Shown: positions 39,015 to 51,626 of the stretch, one piece after another | Position numbering within the stretch: the stretch's first letter is position 1 | Layout of the letters: every line of letters starts with the position of its first letter | NCBI GenBank assembly: GCA_963924555.1 | Contig: OZ004588.1 | Location: 7,592,484-7,656,483, forward strand | Reading direction: 5' to 3' | Source of the DNA: Crambe crambe | Lineage: Eukaryota; Porifera; Demospongiae; Poecilosclerida; Crambeidae | DNA length: 64,000 nt | Position numbers and translations under genes: made by a program | The notes under the pieces: model-generated | What the model was told of the DNA's origin: nothing | The model's database searches: none | What the model saw: the letters and a program-made list of their open reading frames with translations, nothing else

Positions 39015-41023
39015 ATGGCGAATTTCTTCAAAAAGAAGGGTGGTGGTCAAGTAACTACCTCGGCAATTCAGATGACAGATGTAAGTGCTAATATGGCTTT
39101 AGTCGGAGCAAGAAACCTTTTTTTTAGAAGCATATTTCTGCACAGTCTGAAGCAGCCTTGGCTCAATCAGACTTTAACATTGAAAAAATCACTGAAGTTC
39201 AGAGTAAATTTACTGGAGGGATGGTGAGTACACCATTAATTGATGTATGTGCCTTTAGCAGTGGTTCTGTGTTCTTCAGATCTTAGTGTATCCAGGTCGA
39301 ATCTTTATTCGTGAAGGTTTACTCTGGAAAGTCTGTCGTAAGGGTCTTAAGAAGAGACAGTTTTTCTTATTCAATGATATTTTGGTAAGTGTGGTATAAT
39401 CATGTTTACGAATAAGGAAGTAGTGTTTTGATTGTGTAGGTGTATGGGTCAGTTGTTGCCAATCGCTACAGTAATCAGCATATTCTTCCACTATCCCAAA
39501 TGTCGGTTAGTGCAGAATGCTTTTATCAACCTCGTGTCAATGCAGACTTTGATGAGGAGTCTGAACAAATGGAGTTAGGTACTAATGTAGTATGTATGGA
39601 ACCAGAGATGACTACACGTTTCCCTGTCTGTAGATGTGGCTAATGCCTTTCAAATAAGTCATGCAAACAAGTCCTTTCATGTATTTGCACTCTCCAGTGC
39701 AGATAAAGCTAACTGGTTGGCCAATTTGCACAAGCACATTAATAGGGTGGCTCTATCAGGTTTGTCTTAATTTGAATTTTGATTGTGTGTTGTTCATAAT
39801 ATTAGTTCTCAGTTTCAGGTGATAATCAGCTGATGACGAAGCCAGTGTGGGTTCCTGACTCCATGTCAAAGGAATGCATGGTGTGTTCCATCAAATTTAC
39901 TGCTTTTGTGCGTAAGCATCACTGTCGTCGCTGTGGACGTGTGGTCTGCTCCAGTTGTTCTCCTCATCGCATGGCTATAGATCCTTTGACACAAAATGGA
40001 ACTGAACTAGAGTCCAAAAAATTGGAACGTGTATGCAAAGATTGCTTTAAAGAAATGTCATCTATCAATGTTCGAAGCGGAGGTGGTGATAATTAAGATA
40101 GTTGGAAATTTTTAGATTTTTGTAATTATAACTATCAAATAGGGAGCCTGACAGATAAGCCTCCTCCTCCAGCTTCTGTTGCTGCTCAAGCAGTGTCAAG
40201 TATTCTTTCCTCAAATAAGATTGCCCAATCTACACAACTGTCAGATGGAAAGGGGCAAGAACACGACAGTAGTACTGATACAGAGGACAGTGATGACTCT
40301 GAGAATGAACAAGTAACGAACCATATAAGTGATCCAGTTGTCTACTTGTTTTACTGTAAGAGTTTTTGTTCCCCAGGAAGTCGCTGCTCCTGATCTTCCT
40401 GTACCCGTCGATGATCCTTCAGGCCCTGCAGAAACACCAGCTGAATGCGAGTCTCAACCTACGCCTCCACCCAGGAAGAAAAAATTAAAGAAAAAATTAG
40501 AGCAGATAGTAGAAAAACAGCTGAATCGAGATGGAGAAGCAATAACTGCAGAACCAGAAGAGTCTAAAGTGATGACAAGCAAACAGGAGGAATCCACGCT
40601 TCAGGAAGAAACCAACACAGAAGATACCAATGTAACAAGTCTTGAAAACCAATGCATCAACAGAGAATTGGAAGATCTGTCAGGAGAAGACAAGCACCTT
40701 TCTACAGCAGAATCCCCCAAGAAGAGTAGAAGAAGAAAAAAACATGTTCGGTTAGTCAAACATTTTGGCCAGGGGTTCATAAAAAAACCCATCCCCATAT
40801 AACAAATTTGGTTTAATTTTCACGCAGAAGTCCAAATATGGATGATGAAGGAAAAGTGGGAAGAGATGATGATGACAGAGACAGTGAACATGAATCACAC
40901 CAGGTGAATGAAGAAGAAAGTGTGAAACAAGAAAATGATGAGCAAGCCAACAGTGAACAAAACAGTGATGTACTTACTACAAGTACCAGGAAAGCCAAAA
41001 CTCGTAAATCAAAATTCAAGTGA
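39015..41023 (+). CDS. PLEKHF: Phafin-like PH-FYVE protein with long acidic/basic tail
   Basis: Nine exons (39015-39080, 39128-39223, 39280-39384, 39440-39578, 39634-39759, 39819-40085, 40143-40312, 40377-40750, 40828-41023; 1,539 nt) give 512 residues. The PH domain starts at PGRIFIREGLLWKVCRKG and contains RQFFLFNDILVYG, diagnostic of phafins. The FYVE finger has WVPDS, RKHHCRRCGRVVCSSC and RVCKDC, i.e. all PI3P-binding signatures. Vertebrate phafins are about 250-280 residues and end with an Asp/Ser tail; here another 230 residues of low-complexity Glu/Asp/Lys follow, ending RKAKTRKSKFK. Phafins act on PI3P-positive endosomes and in autophagy. The start is the ATG at 39015. It diverges from XPNPEP1 (135 bp) and converges on the Cav beta gene (56 bp). 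Confidence 0.92.
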
Positions 41024-41079
41024 ATAATAAATTATAATAATATCATGTTCAGAAAAAAAGGAAAATTGAAATGAAACCA

Positions 41080-42429
41080 TTATGTCACTAGTATGGATCG
41101 AGTTGAAACCCAATAGCTTTCTAGAAAGAGTTCCAGTTTCTGACATGCATCATCCACGTTATTTTCAGTTATAAGTAAAGAGCACTGATGCTGAAGAGTG
41201 GCAGGTACGATAACGCTTGAACATCATAAAAATGAGCATATAACTTACAGAAGCCTTGGAGAGTTCATATGCACCATCTAATAGTTCTTTTCTCTCGCGT
41301 GAAGTAGTTGTCAGTTGTCGAATGAGGTGCTGCAGCACCTGTTATGGATTAACAATTTCGCTTGGAGTGAAAAGAAAACATTCAGTAACACACAAAAATG
41401 TTTACTTTTTGTCTGGAAACTTGAATGCAAATGAAGAGTGGATGAATTTTTGAGCAGGAATTGAAATCCTCAGGGAAATTGGCAGCACAGTCCAAGAAAA
41501 CCAACTTGAGGGACCTTCCTGCTTGGAAAATCTGTGCTTGTAAATCACCAGCTTTAATACAACATACTAAAATTAAGATTGTAGTAAAAGATAGCAGAGG
41601 TGAACACACCATTTTCATTTGAGGGGAAGCTTGATGTAATAGTGTTCAATCGATCTCCAAATTTTTCTTTCATGGAGGTGACTAAAGGAATTTGCATCAG
41701 TTGGGAAAGCTGTGAAAAAACAGGAAAAGAGGGTCTTGAAATGACTGGGGCTTATGATACTTTACTCACTTTACTCTGTTTTATCGAAGGACCCAAGAAT
41801 ATTATTGGTCTCATAATGGGAGCTTCTTCATAAACATTGATCTAATGCAATAGAATGCAACTCTCAGTGCTTAATTTTTAGCACTGGAATAGATAGACAG
41901 ATAGGACAAATGCTACTCTCTCGCACAACACTACACATACACAAACCTGCTCAGTCTTTGATGGTTCAGTTTCAGTGATGATATGCTTCAATTTTTGTTC
42001 CCTAATCAAATTTTGGAATCATCAGTACCTACAAAGCATTCAACCTAACCTTGGTATAAAAACCATTTGATTTTCGTGACCTACTATGCGACCAATCCAC
42101 CAGTGTTCATTATATTCCTTCAGAGTAAGTAATAGTATTATGTACACGCAATAAAAGAACGATACCTCCTTAACGTGAATGTAGTCGTTTTTATGAAATG
42201 CTGGTGTGTAGTTAATATGAGGAGATCCATGTGAAGCCTGAGGTTGGTAGTTCACACATGCACACACGCAGAATTGTACTTGCACGCACTATTGAAGTAC
42301 GTCATAACAGGTTATAACAGATAAATAGCTAGCTACACTCACATATGCCTTAGCAAGAACATCGACAGCTCCGTCCTTCAATAACTGCGCTCGAATTTCT
42401 TGAGATGGCGAACTTAGAGTAGCAGTCAT
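41080..42429 (-). CDS. CACNB: Voltage-gated calcium channel beta subunit (SH3-GK)
   Basis: A compact gene of about 9 exons starting MTATLSSPSQEIRAQLLKDG. A split SH3 domain is visible: HKNDYIHVKE, then EYNEHWWIGRIVGHENQMVFIPR. It is followed by a guanylate-kinase-like domain (PIMRPIIFLGS, MKEKFGDRLNTI, LKLVFLDCAANFPEDF, KIHPLFICIQ, VLQHLIRQLT, and NNVDDACQKLELFLESYW at the C-terminus). These match the SH3-HOOK-GK core of Cav beta, which binds the AID helix of the Cav alpha1 subunit and promotes its surface expression. The SH3-GK linker and the variable termini are much shorter than in vertebrates. Other MAGUKs are less likely because WWIGR...FIPR and the C-terminal Ala-Cys helix are beta-subunit features. 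Exon borders were not all resolved. Confidence 0.83.
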
Positions 42430-42544
42430 TATTGTTGATTTTTACAGGGTCAAAGTTCAATGTCGTAATTAATCACCAGGGGCTACCTTTTCTTTCAGCT
42501 GACTACCTTGGAGCTATTGCGCTAAGTTGTGAGGTCTGGCTAGA

Positions 42545-45106
42545 ATGGAGATGCTAAATCGTAATAGCGCTAATCATATCGGCACCGCACGTCATAGAAG
42601 GCAACTGCACAATGTAAGTGTCAGACGTGAATGAACACGAGACTGTGGATTTATAGTAATTAGTCATAGAGAGATGACCCCAGACTGTCAAGAAGTAGGT
42701 GCATGTGGGTAATACATTTTGAATATGCTACAGCTAGAGCTAGGTGCACGGGGGTATATACTTGACATCCCCTCGAATATCTAGGCACTAGCTATCTGTA
42801 ATATATCCTGGAGTGTCAATAGTTACATACTGCACTTACTGTTCCAGCTACAAGAGTAGTACCTTGAAATCCCAGTGTAACGTGTTGTGCTTCAGTGCAA
42901 ATTAGAGAGTGGAATGTTCAGAAACCAGCCCTGAACCCAAGGACTAATTGTACTTTGTGCTCATACCCAATGAACTAGGGTATTAACTTATCATCCAGGA
43001 TTCCAGTGACTTCAAGTCATCTAATGGGCTACAAAAGGCTAATAGAAATCATGACGATTCTATTGGTACTAGGAGAAAAAATGGGTCAGTTGTAGCTCTT
43101 GCTATGTACTGATGTTGACACCAATGATTTTTTTTTTCCATCTGTGCATATGTGTACAGTGTGCGGGTATTCAGAGCTGTTGAATCACTAACCAAGTGAG
43201 ATACATGCAACAATTAGTCCGGACATGTGGACATTGTCTTTTTTATTCATAGTCAATTGATAGCGACTGATAAGAACTTTCAAGCCATTTATGACGCAGT
43301 GATGATACAATTGATAGTATTCACTTTATATATTCTCATTCGAGACTCTTTCAGGGCAGGCAGGTACTACCATTATTTCGTGACAAGTTGACTAATGTCA
43401 TTGTACTGCTGATTGAAATCATCCTAGGCTCTACCTTGATCTGAGCTTTCTCTCCGATGGAATAGGCGCTATCCCAATTCTTCTTGTATTGGAAGTATAT
43501 CTTCTTCTCAGTGTATTGCTAGTGTATCCATTTTTCAAGGTATGTGGAAATCACTCTTACTGCACTAAATATCACTTGGCTTTCTTTTCTGTTCAGTTGT
43601 GGCAGTTCTTGTACCAGAACTCTGTTCCTAGGTACCTCAGTGGCTGTATATTCATCTTGCTGTATACTTGTCATGTCGTTATCTCTGGCTTAATTGTGGG
43701 TGGGACTTGTTTGGCTGTTCGTATTCCTCCCTTCACTACCCTTATTATTGCAATTGAACAGGTATCTCTGGGGATATGGACTGAATCTGCATATCGTTAC
43801 TATGTTTTTACAGATGAGGCTCTGCATGAAGAGTTACTCCTTTGTTCGTGAAAATGCTTATAAAGTGGTTTATCCGTGGAGTGAGGATGACCAGTGCGGA
43901 CCGGCAGTGTGGTATAGCGGCCAGTTATCTCCTAGAGTCGGCTCCTTCCGGCAGTACTTGTATTTTCTTGCTGCACCCACTCTCCTCTACAGGGACCATT
44001 ATCCAAGGTTGGTTAGAATGGCTCACCTGTAGCGTAATAATCCATTTTACTTTTACTCTTAGGAATGAAGGTCCCATCAACTGGAAAAATGTGGTCATTT
44101 ATTTGACTCAGGTATTAACTATCATGATGTACGATACTGTAATGAAAGATATTTCTTAGTTTTTGACCACTATATGGTATCTTGGAGTTCTTGGCAAAGA
44201 TTTCACCTCTCCTTCTTCTTTGCTGTAGGTCTCGTAAATAATTGAAACGATAAAAATGTATAACTGTATAATTGTGCAATAACTGTTACATTCTTAGATT
44301 GGAAGATTTGGTTCAGTGTTATCTGTCTTCTTTGTTGTGTGCCTTTTTTGGATTCATTTTGATTCACACATGTGTTTTTCATGGATATATGAACTTTATA
44401 TCCGAGTTGTTACGATTTGCAGACCGGGAGTTTTATCAGGTGCAATTACCAGATGGAGTATCGAGTTTTTAAAATATTTTTTTTTTCCAGGATTGGTGGA
44501 CAAGTACTTCCTTTTCTTCCTACTACAGGAAATGGAACACTATTGTGCATGACTGGATTCATTCTTATTTATATTCTGACATGAAAACTGTAAGTTATGT
44601 TTCGGTAGTAACAGTGAGTGAGATTGGATCAATGTCGTCATTATTAGATGTTTAAAAGCCCACTTCCAGCAGTATTTGCTGCTATTTTTGTTTCTGCTTT
44701 TGCCCACGAGTATTTGTTAGCTCTTGCACTGCGTTTTGCTTCACCTATACTGTTGGTGGAATTTGCAGGACTCGGAGGTATGTATGTTCAGGATGTAGTA
44801 TAGATATATCTTTATCTCTCACATGTATACATGCAGTTTTGTTCTATCTGATGCGACCTTTAAGCAAACGAAGATTTTCAAATTTTTTGGTTTTATTTTG
44901 TTTGAGCATGGGAGGCGCAAACCTTGTTTTTTACTATCAAGTAGAATTTGCTAGTCGTTTGTATTGTCCAAGAGAGGTAAAGTTGCTTGATTTGCCTTTT
45001 GAGTTATGATCACAATAATACTATTATATTTCAGCTTGATTTAGCTACTTTTTTTATGCCAAGAATGTTCGAGTGTTTATCATCATATAATTCCACTACG
45101 AGGTAA
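42545..45106 (+). CDS. SOAT: Sterol O-acyltransferase (ACAT/SOAT), MBOAT family
   Basis: A multi-exon gene starting [13 protein letters not shown] (exon 42545-42613). Later exons carry hydrophobic segments and the family's signatures: [20 protein letters not shown] (the FYxDWWN motif, substrate region, across the 44,450-44,490 junction), [10 protein letters not shown], and the catalytic-histidine helix [11 protein letters not shown] near 44,705. The end is YCPRE...[22 protein letters not shown] is an ER membrane enzyme that esterifies sterols with acyl-CoA for storage. Small exons around 43,060-43,250 ([24 protein letters not shown]) were placed by similarity and may be off by some bases. The product lacks a long N-terminal cytosolic extension. 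It is the last intact gene before the subtelomeric repeats. Confidence 0.9.
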
Positions 45107-45930
45107 TTCTGGAGTCACATCTATCAGCAACCTGCAAGCAGTACTTTCAAACAATAATTAGTCTATTCATCCTGGCAATTATTTTTTTTGAACTCTGCCT
45201 ATAATTATTACAATTCCTGTGAGGAAACTATTATGCCCAACCCAATTATGCTCAACTGAAGTCTAAAGCCAGTGTTAACACCTCAAGTATTACTAATTGC
45301 TGATACAGCAGATGTGTCATGTCATGTGATTATCTTGAGATGACTATAGAAGATTCGATTCAGTAAAATCATGCTCATAAAAATGCATTATGCTTGAATG
45401 CTATTATACTCTAAAGTATCCACCAAGTTATTTCTATGATGTAACTCTTTCCAAATCAACTGTTTTGAATAGCTTGCTTACTTTTATACTGTTTAAAGTT
45501 GCTGGTAAACAAGAAAGTGAGGACATGCAAATTATGCTGGCATAGATTTTTACTCTTGGTTTTGAGCATAATGGATTGAACCTTATGTATAGGTAGGTAT
45601 CTCCCAATGATTACAAATGGCTGATAACAGAAGGGATTTCTATGAAATTACATGTATATGACATACTAAATTCCCACCAACATAAATTCTTCAAATTCAG
45701 TTAAGGGGTTATTACCGTAATACCATATCTCATGAACACTTAGTTGGAGCTCCAGAAAGTAGTTCTGGCTTGATAAGAGCTTATCTTGGAGAAGGCAGGC
45801 TCCCTTCCAAGAAGCCGCATAAAATGTATGGAGAGTACTTCTTTGACCCTCCATGTTCTTGCGGCCTTATCTTCTACAATAGATCTTTATAGGAATACTT
45901 GATGAGCACCATATTTTCGCTCCTACTCTT
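45107..45930. other. AT-rich intergenic stretch
   Basis: No gene seen. At about 45,632-45,735 there is a block (GATTTCTATGAAATTACA, then TTAAGGGGTTATTACCGT) that recurs near 47,500-47,560. Confidence 0.5.
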
Positions 45931-45939
45931 TAGGCAACT

Positions 45940-46340
45940 TCGTTATACGAAGAGGAAGACTGTTGATTGGTTGTTTGAAGCAAACTGCTGGGAAAGAAGT
46001 TGTCAAGTTTGCCTCAATTTCCAATGTCCACAATCTTCTAGCTGGGGTGAACCTGGCACCAAAGTTGTTTCCACTGCCAGGTGGGTGGCTTGCTGTTGTT
46101 ATGGAAAAGGTAGAAAAGGTGGTAGGTGATGGAATGACACCAAACCAGTGAAAAGGGCTTTGGATCAATGCTATGTACATGGTGATCTACGGCTGAAAAA
46201 CATACTAATAGTAGGCAACCCAAATTAGATTTTGACTGGGCTGGCAAGTACCCTGCCTGATGCAAAATATTCCACACAACTGAACATGCAATGTGACTGG
46301 CATCCTGATGCTGTGAATGAAGGATGTATACCAGATTAAT
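45940..46340 (+). pseudogene. Broken kinase-like gene fragment
   Basis: Read across three frames the stretch gives GKEVVKFASISNVHNLLAGV, LAPKLFPLPGGWLAVVMEKV, then YVHGDLRLKNILIVGN, then LDFDWAGKYPA and DAKYSTQLNMQCDWHPD. The pieces are in the order of a small kinase-like fold (Lys strand, HGDLRxxNIL catalytic loop, DFDWAG in place of DFG). This resembles kinase-like proteins common in fungi and, as I recall, in sponges. A stop after the first part, a TAG after GNPN and further shifts show it is dead. No start region is recognisable. The family name is inferred from motif order only. Confidence 0.6.
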
Positions 46341-47600
46341 AGAAATTAGCCATCATTTTGTTTTCATCCCATGCATAAGTTTAGTCTCAGTTGCCATTGA
46401 TGTGGTCATGAGATTCAGTTTCATAGTGTCAAAACATATAATAACTCCCCTGGGATTGGAATCATGGGCACTCTTGTGTTATGAAATTATGCGCATGCAT
46501 ATTAAATGGTTAAACAATTTGCTCCAGTCAACATTTTCCTTTACATTGCAAAAATTATTTTATGGCTAGTGTGATGTTCTTTAATCACCAACGATTTCTG
46601 ATTATTTTCATTAAATGAGGTGGATCTGAGAAAAAAAAATACGTTGAGAACAAATTCAGTACTTGTGTATGAATTCAGATTTGTGGAGCTACAATTGACA
46701 TAATTATGACCCATCCATTGTGGAGGCAAGTACCTATAATTATGTTATCATGCTCAGCATTGTGCACAGCATTGAAATGATACTATAACTATTACCTTAG
46801 GTTAATCCACATTTTTAAATTCTCTGTACATGCAGCTTCATAGAGAAGCTCACCAGTAAGGTCAGCTGCTTGGAAATTGAGTGCATGGGAACTGCAGCAA
46901 GATAAGCCTCGAACCATGAAGACCATCATTGTCTTTGCAAACTTAAGTGATGTGTTCTTATCCACTGATGATGCGTTGGTGTTTGGTTCCAAAACGCAGG
47001 TGAATGAACATGTCCATGCACTATTATTAGCTAGCTATATCTTGAAACAGGTCAAGTGATGCCTTATACAACTCAGGGTGTATTCTCAACACAAACAACC
47101 ATCTGATCGATTTTGAGCAATCTATGCCATCTCATCTTTCTTGGAGGCAGCATAACATTGCTGCTTCCGAAAGAATTGCTCTGGGAGACTTTAGTAATTT
47201 ATGACATAAAATATTAGCTATAGGCATTCATTTTATCATACCAATAGCTCGCATGGCTCTCTGGTGCAATATGATTGAGAAATGATTGCTGACTTTGTTG
47301 CTAAAGTAGCTAGGCCGATATTGTGCACATGCTGAGCATCTTGTTTGCCATATGGTAGCACCACTTGAAAATGAAAAATAACCGTTTGGTCATCATTGGG
47401 AGATACCTCATTTCTGGATGATCTTTCATTTTCAAGTGGCGTACCGGCATAATAGTCATTTGTCATCATTGATACAAGTCATGAATTTCTGAAAGGGATT
47501 TGGGGGGTTTCTATGAAATTACAGATATACAATATGTCGTTAAGGGGTTATCACCGTGCTACTTTAGATATGTTTGAGTGCTATTGGTAATTAGATATGT
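46341..47600. other. Intergenic, degraded repeats
   Basis: No convincing gene. Short open stretches lack family signatures. The block at about 47,497-47,560 (TTTCTATGAAATTACA, TTAAGGGGTTATCACCGT) repeats 45,632-45,735 in the same orientation, so the pseudogene segment of about 1.9 kb is bracketed by direct repeats. Confidence 0.45.
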
Positions 47601-47619
47601 TTAAGTGTTCTGCAAAATC

Positions 47620-48360
47620 TGATTTTTGAAAGTCGAAAGTGAATCTAGGCCATTAGGCCAGGCATTAAGTGTGAATGGACATGAAGCTAAAGGATCAGTC
47701 AATGCGAAGCTGAAGGTTCAATATGCAATGCACCCGATTTCTGTTGATGCCTTGCCAAAGAGTTTGGTTTGCTATCATCACCTACCGAAGTGTCTTGAAC
47801 CGGCTACATAGGTAAGATTGCTATAGTCATAGCTAATATTTCCATTTCTAATGGTCCAATCTTAGTTTGTGTGTGTCGTTAGTACCACCTTCTGTACTGT
47901 TGCATACTTTATCATTAGCCCGTCCTTCCATGGTGAAAGTAGTAGCACTGTACAGTAGTTTGCAGAACAGTTGTCAAACATAAGGCAGAGATAGGCAGCA
48001 GCTCTGGAATAGCTAGTGGCTAAGAACAATTGGGCTTTGATAACATTTTATTACTTCAAGAACCGGTTTGTTGAATGACAGTCATAACCAAGAGAAGACT
48101 GGCAGTCAAAGACCGAAGGATCAGCCAATGCAGAAGCTGAAATGCAATGCACACGACTGCTGCTGATGCCTAATTGGCCTTGCCGATTATGTATCAAAAG
48201 AGTTGGGTTTGCTATCAGCATCTACTAAAGTGTGTGGTCAACTCGAACAAGCCACGTAGGTAAGATTGTGTGTCAAACAGATGTAGTGTTTGCTATCTTC
48301 ATCTACTGAAGTGTATCATCTTGAACCAGCGACTATTACGCAGGATGAAATATGCAAAGC
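47620..48360 (+). repeat. Dispersed subtelomeric repeat, partial copies A and B
   Basis: Two partial, diverged copies (about 47,620-47,830 and 48,110-48,350) of a family that recurs at 50,815-51,380, 52,170-52,872 and 55,120-55,940. Shared words include AATGCACCCGATTTCTG, GATTATGTATCA, GAGTTGGGTTTGCTATCA and AGGTAAGATTGTGTG. Confidence 0.75.
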
Positions 48361-49127
48361 TGCATCTTTATCATTTCAGATCTTGATGAAGAAATGTTGA
48401 CGTAAAGGAGAAACTAAGATCAAAAAAGACAAGGAGATGGACACATTTGTAGTTAGCTAGACACAGTGATGATGATTGATATTCAGATAGGAAGGGTATA
48501 GGGTTATATAAAACTGTTGCGAGTGTTGTCAGAAATAGGCCCATTTTCACAGTGAGATTTGTGTACTTGACTGGTAACCATAATATGATCATTAAGGAAA
48601 CCTTGAGGCAACCAATGCATTCTGTTAATTATTAATAGAGAAGTGACCTTCTAAGATGACTATGAATGGGGGATCGTCTCTCCACCTCGTCTGTCTCTCC
48701 CTGTCTTCTGCAATTGTTGGGTAATAAAATCAACAAAAAAGAAATGCAATTTAATTGTGCTGCAAGTAGTTTTAGAGTTATGTTTACTGTGTATCATCAC
48801 TGACATTATTCAAACTCTTGTAGTGATCACTTTAGTGGAGAGAGCAAACCTGACCCTTCTGGTACCCAATTGGCAAAGCCAATTAGGCATCAGCAGCAAT
48901 CAGGTGTATCGGTTGATCCCATAGCTTCAAGAAAAAGGAGACTAACTTGTTGCAGATGGTAGTGCTCTGTCAGTTGGTTGGAATACATGAACTCTGTCAA
49001 CAAACTTGCTATAGGGCTCCTACTTTAACTGGCATAAAATATCTTGCATACATGTAGATACAATAAACTCCCTCTAATTGGGATCCCTGAAATGAAGCAA
49101 CCACTGTATCCAGGAGGTCTCTTCACA
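48361..49127. other. Intergenic, no feature seen
   Basis: AT-rich sequence without recognisable gene or strong repeat, apart from words shared with the dispersed family near 48,440-48,600 and 48,880-48,900. Confidence 0.4.
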
Positions 49128-49358
49128 CAGTGCTTTGCAAGAACTTGGTTGGCAGAGTAACTGCAGTTCTACTTATGTAAACTCTATATTGAGTGCACTC
49201 TATTACACAAGTTGGTGGTCCAACCAAGATGCAAAATCTAAAAAGAACTGTGTAAACTTTGTGTGGCTTTTCCTCAATAGCAGTCAATTTGCACTTTACA
49301 TTTGGACAACAACTTGCAATTACAACTGCAGCTAACTCTCTTGCAAAGCACTGTATCA
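49128..49358. mobile_element. Inverted-repeat (MITE-like) element
   Basis: The left end CAGTGCTTTGCAAGAACTTGGTTGGCAG... and the right end ...CAGCTAACTCTCTTGCAAAGCACTG are imperfect reverse complements of about 35-40 bp, enclosing about 150 bp without coding capacity. Half-copies of the terminal word (CCAACCAACTTGCAAAGCA or close) occur at about 50,375-50,400 and 51,480-51,530. Confidence 0.55.
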
Positions 49359-50814
49359 TGAGGCTGGACCCAATATTTCAGGTTTGTTGTGTATGCAGCA
49401 GGAAGCCCTCAATCGTACAAAAGGTTTGGGGCCCTACAGTTACACAACTGCATATTCATGCCATTACCTATTTCTGACTACTGGCCACACACTGGCTACA
49501 TACTGGTCACATGGCAAGAGTTATACTTGACCTCTGACCTGAAGGACTAGTGAGGATGGCATGTCAGACTTAACTGGCCATTACGACATGGTGACGTATT
49601 ATACTATACTTATGACAAGATAATGTAGGACTGGCAGGAGTATGGAGAAACCTGCAGGAATGGCAGGTCTGAAAGGGTTGACACAAGACACACAGTCATC
49701 ATCTACGTTACACAGATAACACTGAGATGCTACTACCTGGTTTTCACTGCACTACACATTCCAACACTTTCCAGCTCAATACGACAACTATAATGTACTG
49801 GGATCTTTGGCAATGACCCAGTGAAAATATCGAACAAGACAACTTATAGCATACCCTCACACTGCAAATGGACGACAACACACAATCACTACAGCATAAA
49901 CTAAACAGAAACGTAGTGACTAAATAAGACCTAAATCTTGAAAAAGCTAGTAATTCTGCTGCTTGGATTGTACTAAATTCATTGGGAAGCTAAACAGCTA
50001 GAAACTTTAAGTAGATAGCAAGGTGTAGCCATATTGACTGTATATCCATACAGCTTTATAGCTCTGGAGAAAGCAACACATTGACAAACGTACTAGAAAG
50101 AGTGGTTGCACGGATGAGCAATGATTGACATTTATTGAACATGAGCTCTAGAAGGAATAGGAGCTCTGCTAGAACAGGTTCTAGAATGAGAAATAGGGAG
50201 TGGCTTACAAAATACGACTATATAGTCTAATCTGGGCTGCCACCCTCATGCATGGTGGATCACTTCAGGGCCTGAGGTCCGAGTAATGCAATATTTATAT
50301 AACACACGTATGTAAATAAGCCAATTAAAGGAGACCCGTAGTAAGTTTGTTGGCAGTCCATGTAATATAAATCTGCCAACCAACTTGCAAAGCATTGTCT
50401 AGCCTCATCCCCAAGGTTTGTTTACGATGCCTGGGCCAGCCACCTAACTCTACCAAGTCACAAAACCAATACTGAACTCGATGCACCATTACCTTAACGG
50501 TGCTGATTTGTGTGCCACAACATCTGTCCCATCGCCACCTATATCATCTCACAGGTTTCGTGTCACGGTAAATTTCTCCTCACCTAATGTAGAGCAAAGG
50601 AGATGCATATCAGTCGTCTTGGTGAGAAAATTTGTTGGCTTCTAGACAGACAAGATGTGCTAAAATTTAGTTCAACTAGCAAATAAAATTCATTCGTGCC
50701 AGGTTCAACCACGTATGCACTCACCTTTGTGATAAGTTTCCAGATTACAAAGAACTCCTATTGGTGATTTGCAAGCATTCCAACTCTTGACATTATTCCC
50801 AAGCCTTGACCAAT
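49359..50814. other. Intergenic subtelomeric DNA
   Basis: No gene found. Contains a second fragment of the inverted-repeat element near 50,375-50,420, otherwise unclassified sequence. Confidence 0.4.
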
Positions 50815-51380
50815 TTGGGTTTCAACGGTCAAAATGAATCTAGGCATCATGCTGAACATGCAATGCACCCTACTTCTGCTGATGGCTAATCGGAAAGGCT
50901 GATTATGTATCAGAAGAGTGTCATCATCTACTGAAGTTTGTGATCAACTCAAATCAGCTACGAAGGTAAGATTGTGTGTGACGAATGTAGCATTTCCAAC
51001 TTGTCTCCACCTTCAGTACAGTCGCATAACTTTAACAAACTGGCTATGGACATTTTAATAAACTGGCTATAGCCAATGTAACTCACCTATGGTTGGACTA
51101 TCTGAAATGAACCTACGTAGGGGTACCGGGTTGGAAAGAGGATTTAGCTTCCTGGGCCCTCAAGAAGAGGCTTTCTCCTCCATGGTTTGATTCAAGGCTG
51201 ATCTCCTGGCACTTCCAGTCAATGGCTCATTACTGACCCACCAAAATGGGCTGGTGGCTAAGAACAATAGGGCTATGAAAACAGCTAGCTCCAGCTGGCC
51301 ACAGTGACAATAGCTAAAGAGATAGATATAGGAAAGGGTAATAATAATTATATGGTCTTTAGTCAGATTTTCCAAATAAC
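50815..51380 (+). repeat. Dispersed subtelomeric repeat, copy C
   Basis: Aligns by eye over about 500 bp with 52,170-52,700: ATCATGCTGAACATGCAATGCACCC, TTAACAAACTGGCTATGGA, GGGCCCTCAAGAAGAGGCTTTC, CTGATCTCCTGGCACTTCC appear in the same order. Its start carries the unit also found in the SMARCC intron. Confidence 0.75.
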
Positions 51381-51626
51381 AATTGCTGATTTAGAGGGAC
51401 CTCACATAGGCCTACAGCATTCAAAGACAATATGCAAATTTGGACAGAAACAGTGAGAGTTGGAGTCTTTTAGCATTGGACAACCAACTTGCAATTCAGT
51501 TAAGACTTGAACTCTGCCAACCAACTTGTATGAAGTATACATTGAGACTTACTGAATACAGGGGTTGCCTCATTTCAGGGATCCTAATTAGAGGGAGTTT
51601 ACTGTATTCATGCAAGTATTGCGACA

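Noticed and set aside
45899-46129. A 76-codon open frame overlapping the kinase-like fragment
   Set aside because: Its translation shows no family features, while the shifted frame does (GKEVVKFA, LAPKLFPLPGGW).
47236-47469. Minus-strand 77-codon open frame as a possible gene
   Set aside because: No start context, no domain, no splice partner, and it lies within a repeat-bracketed block.
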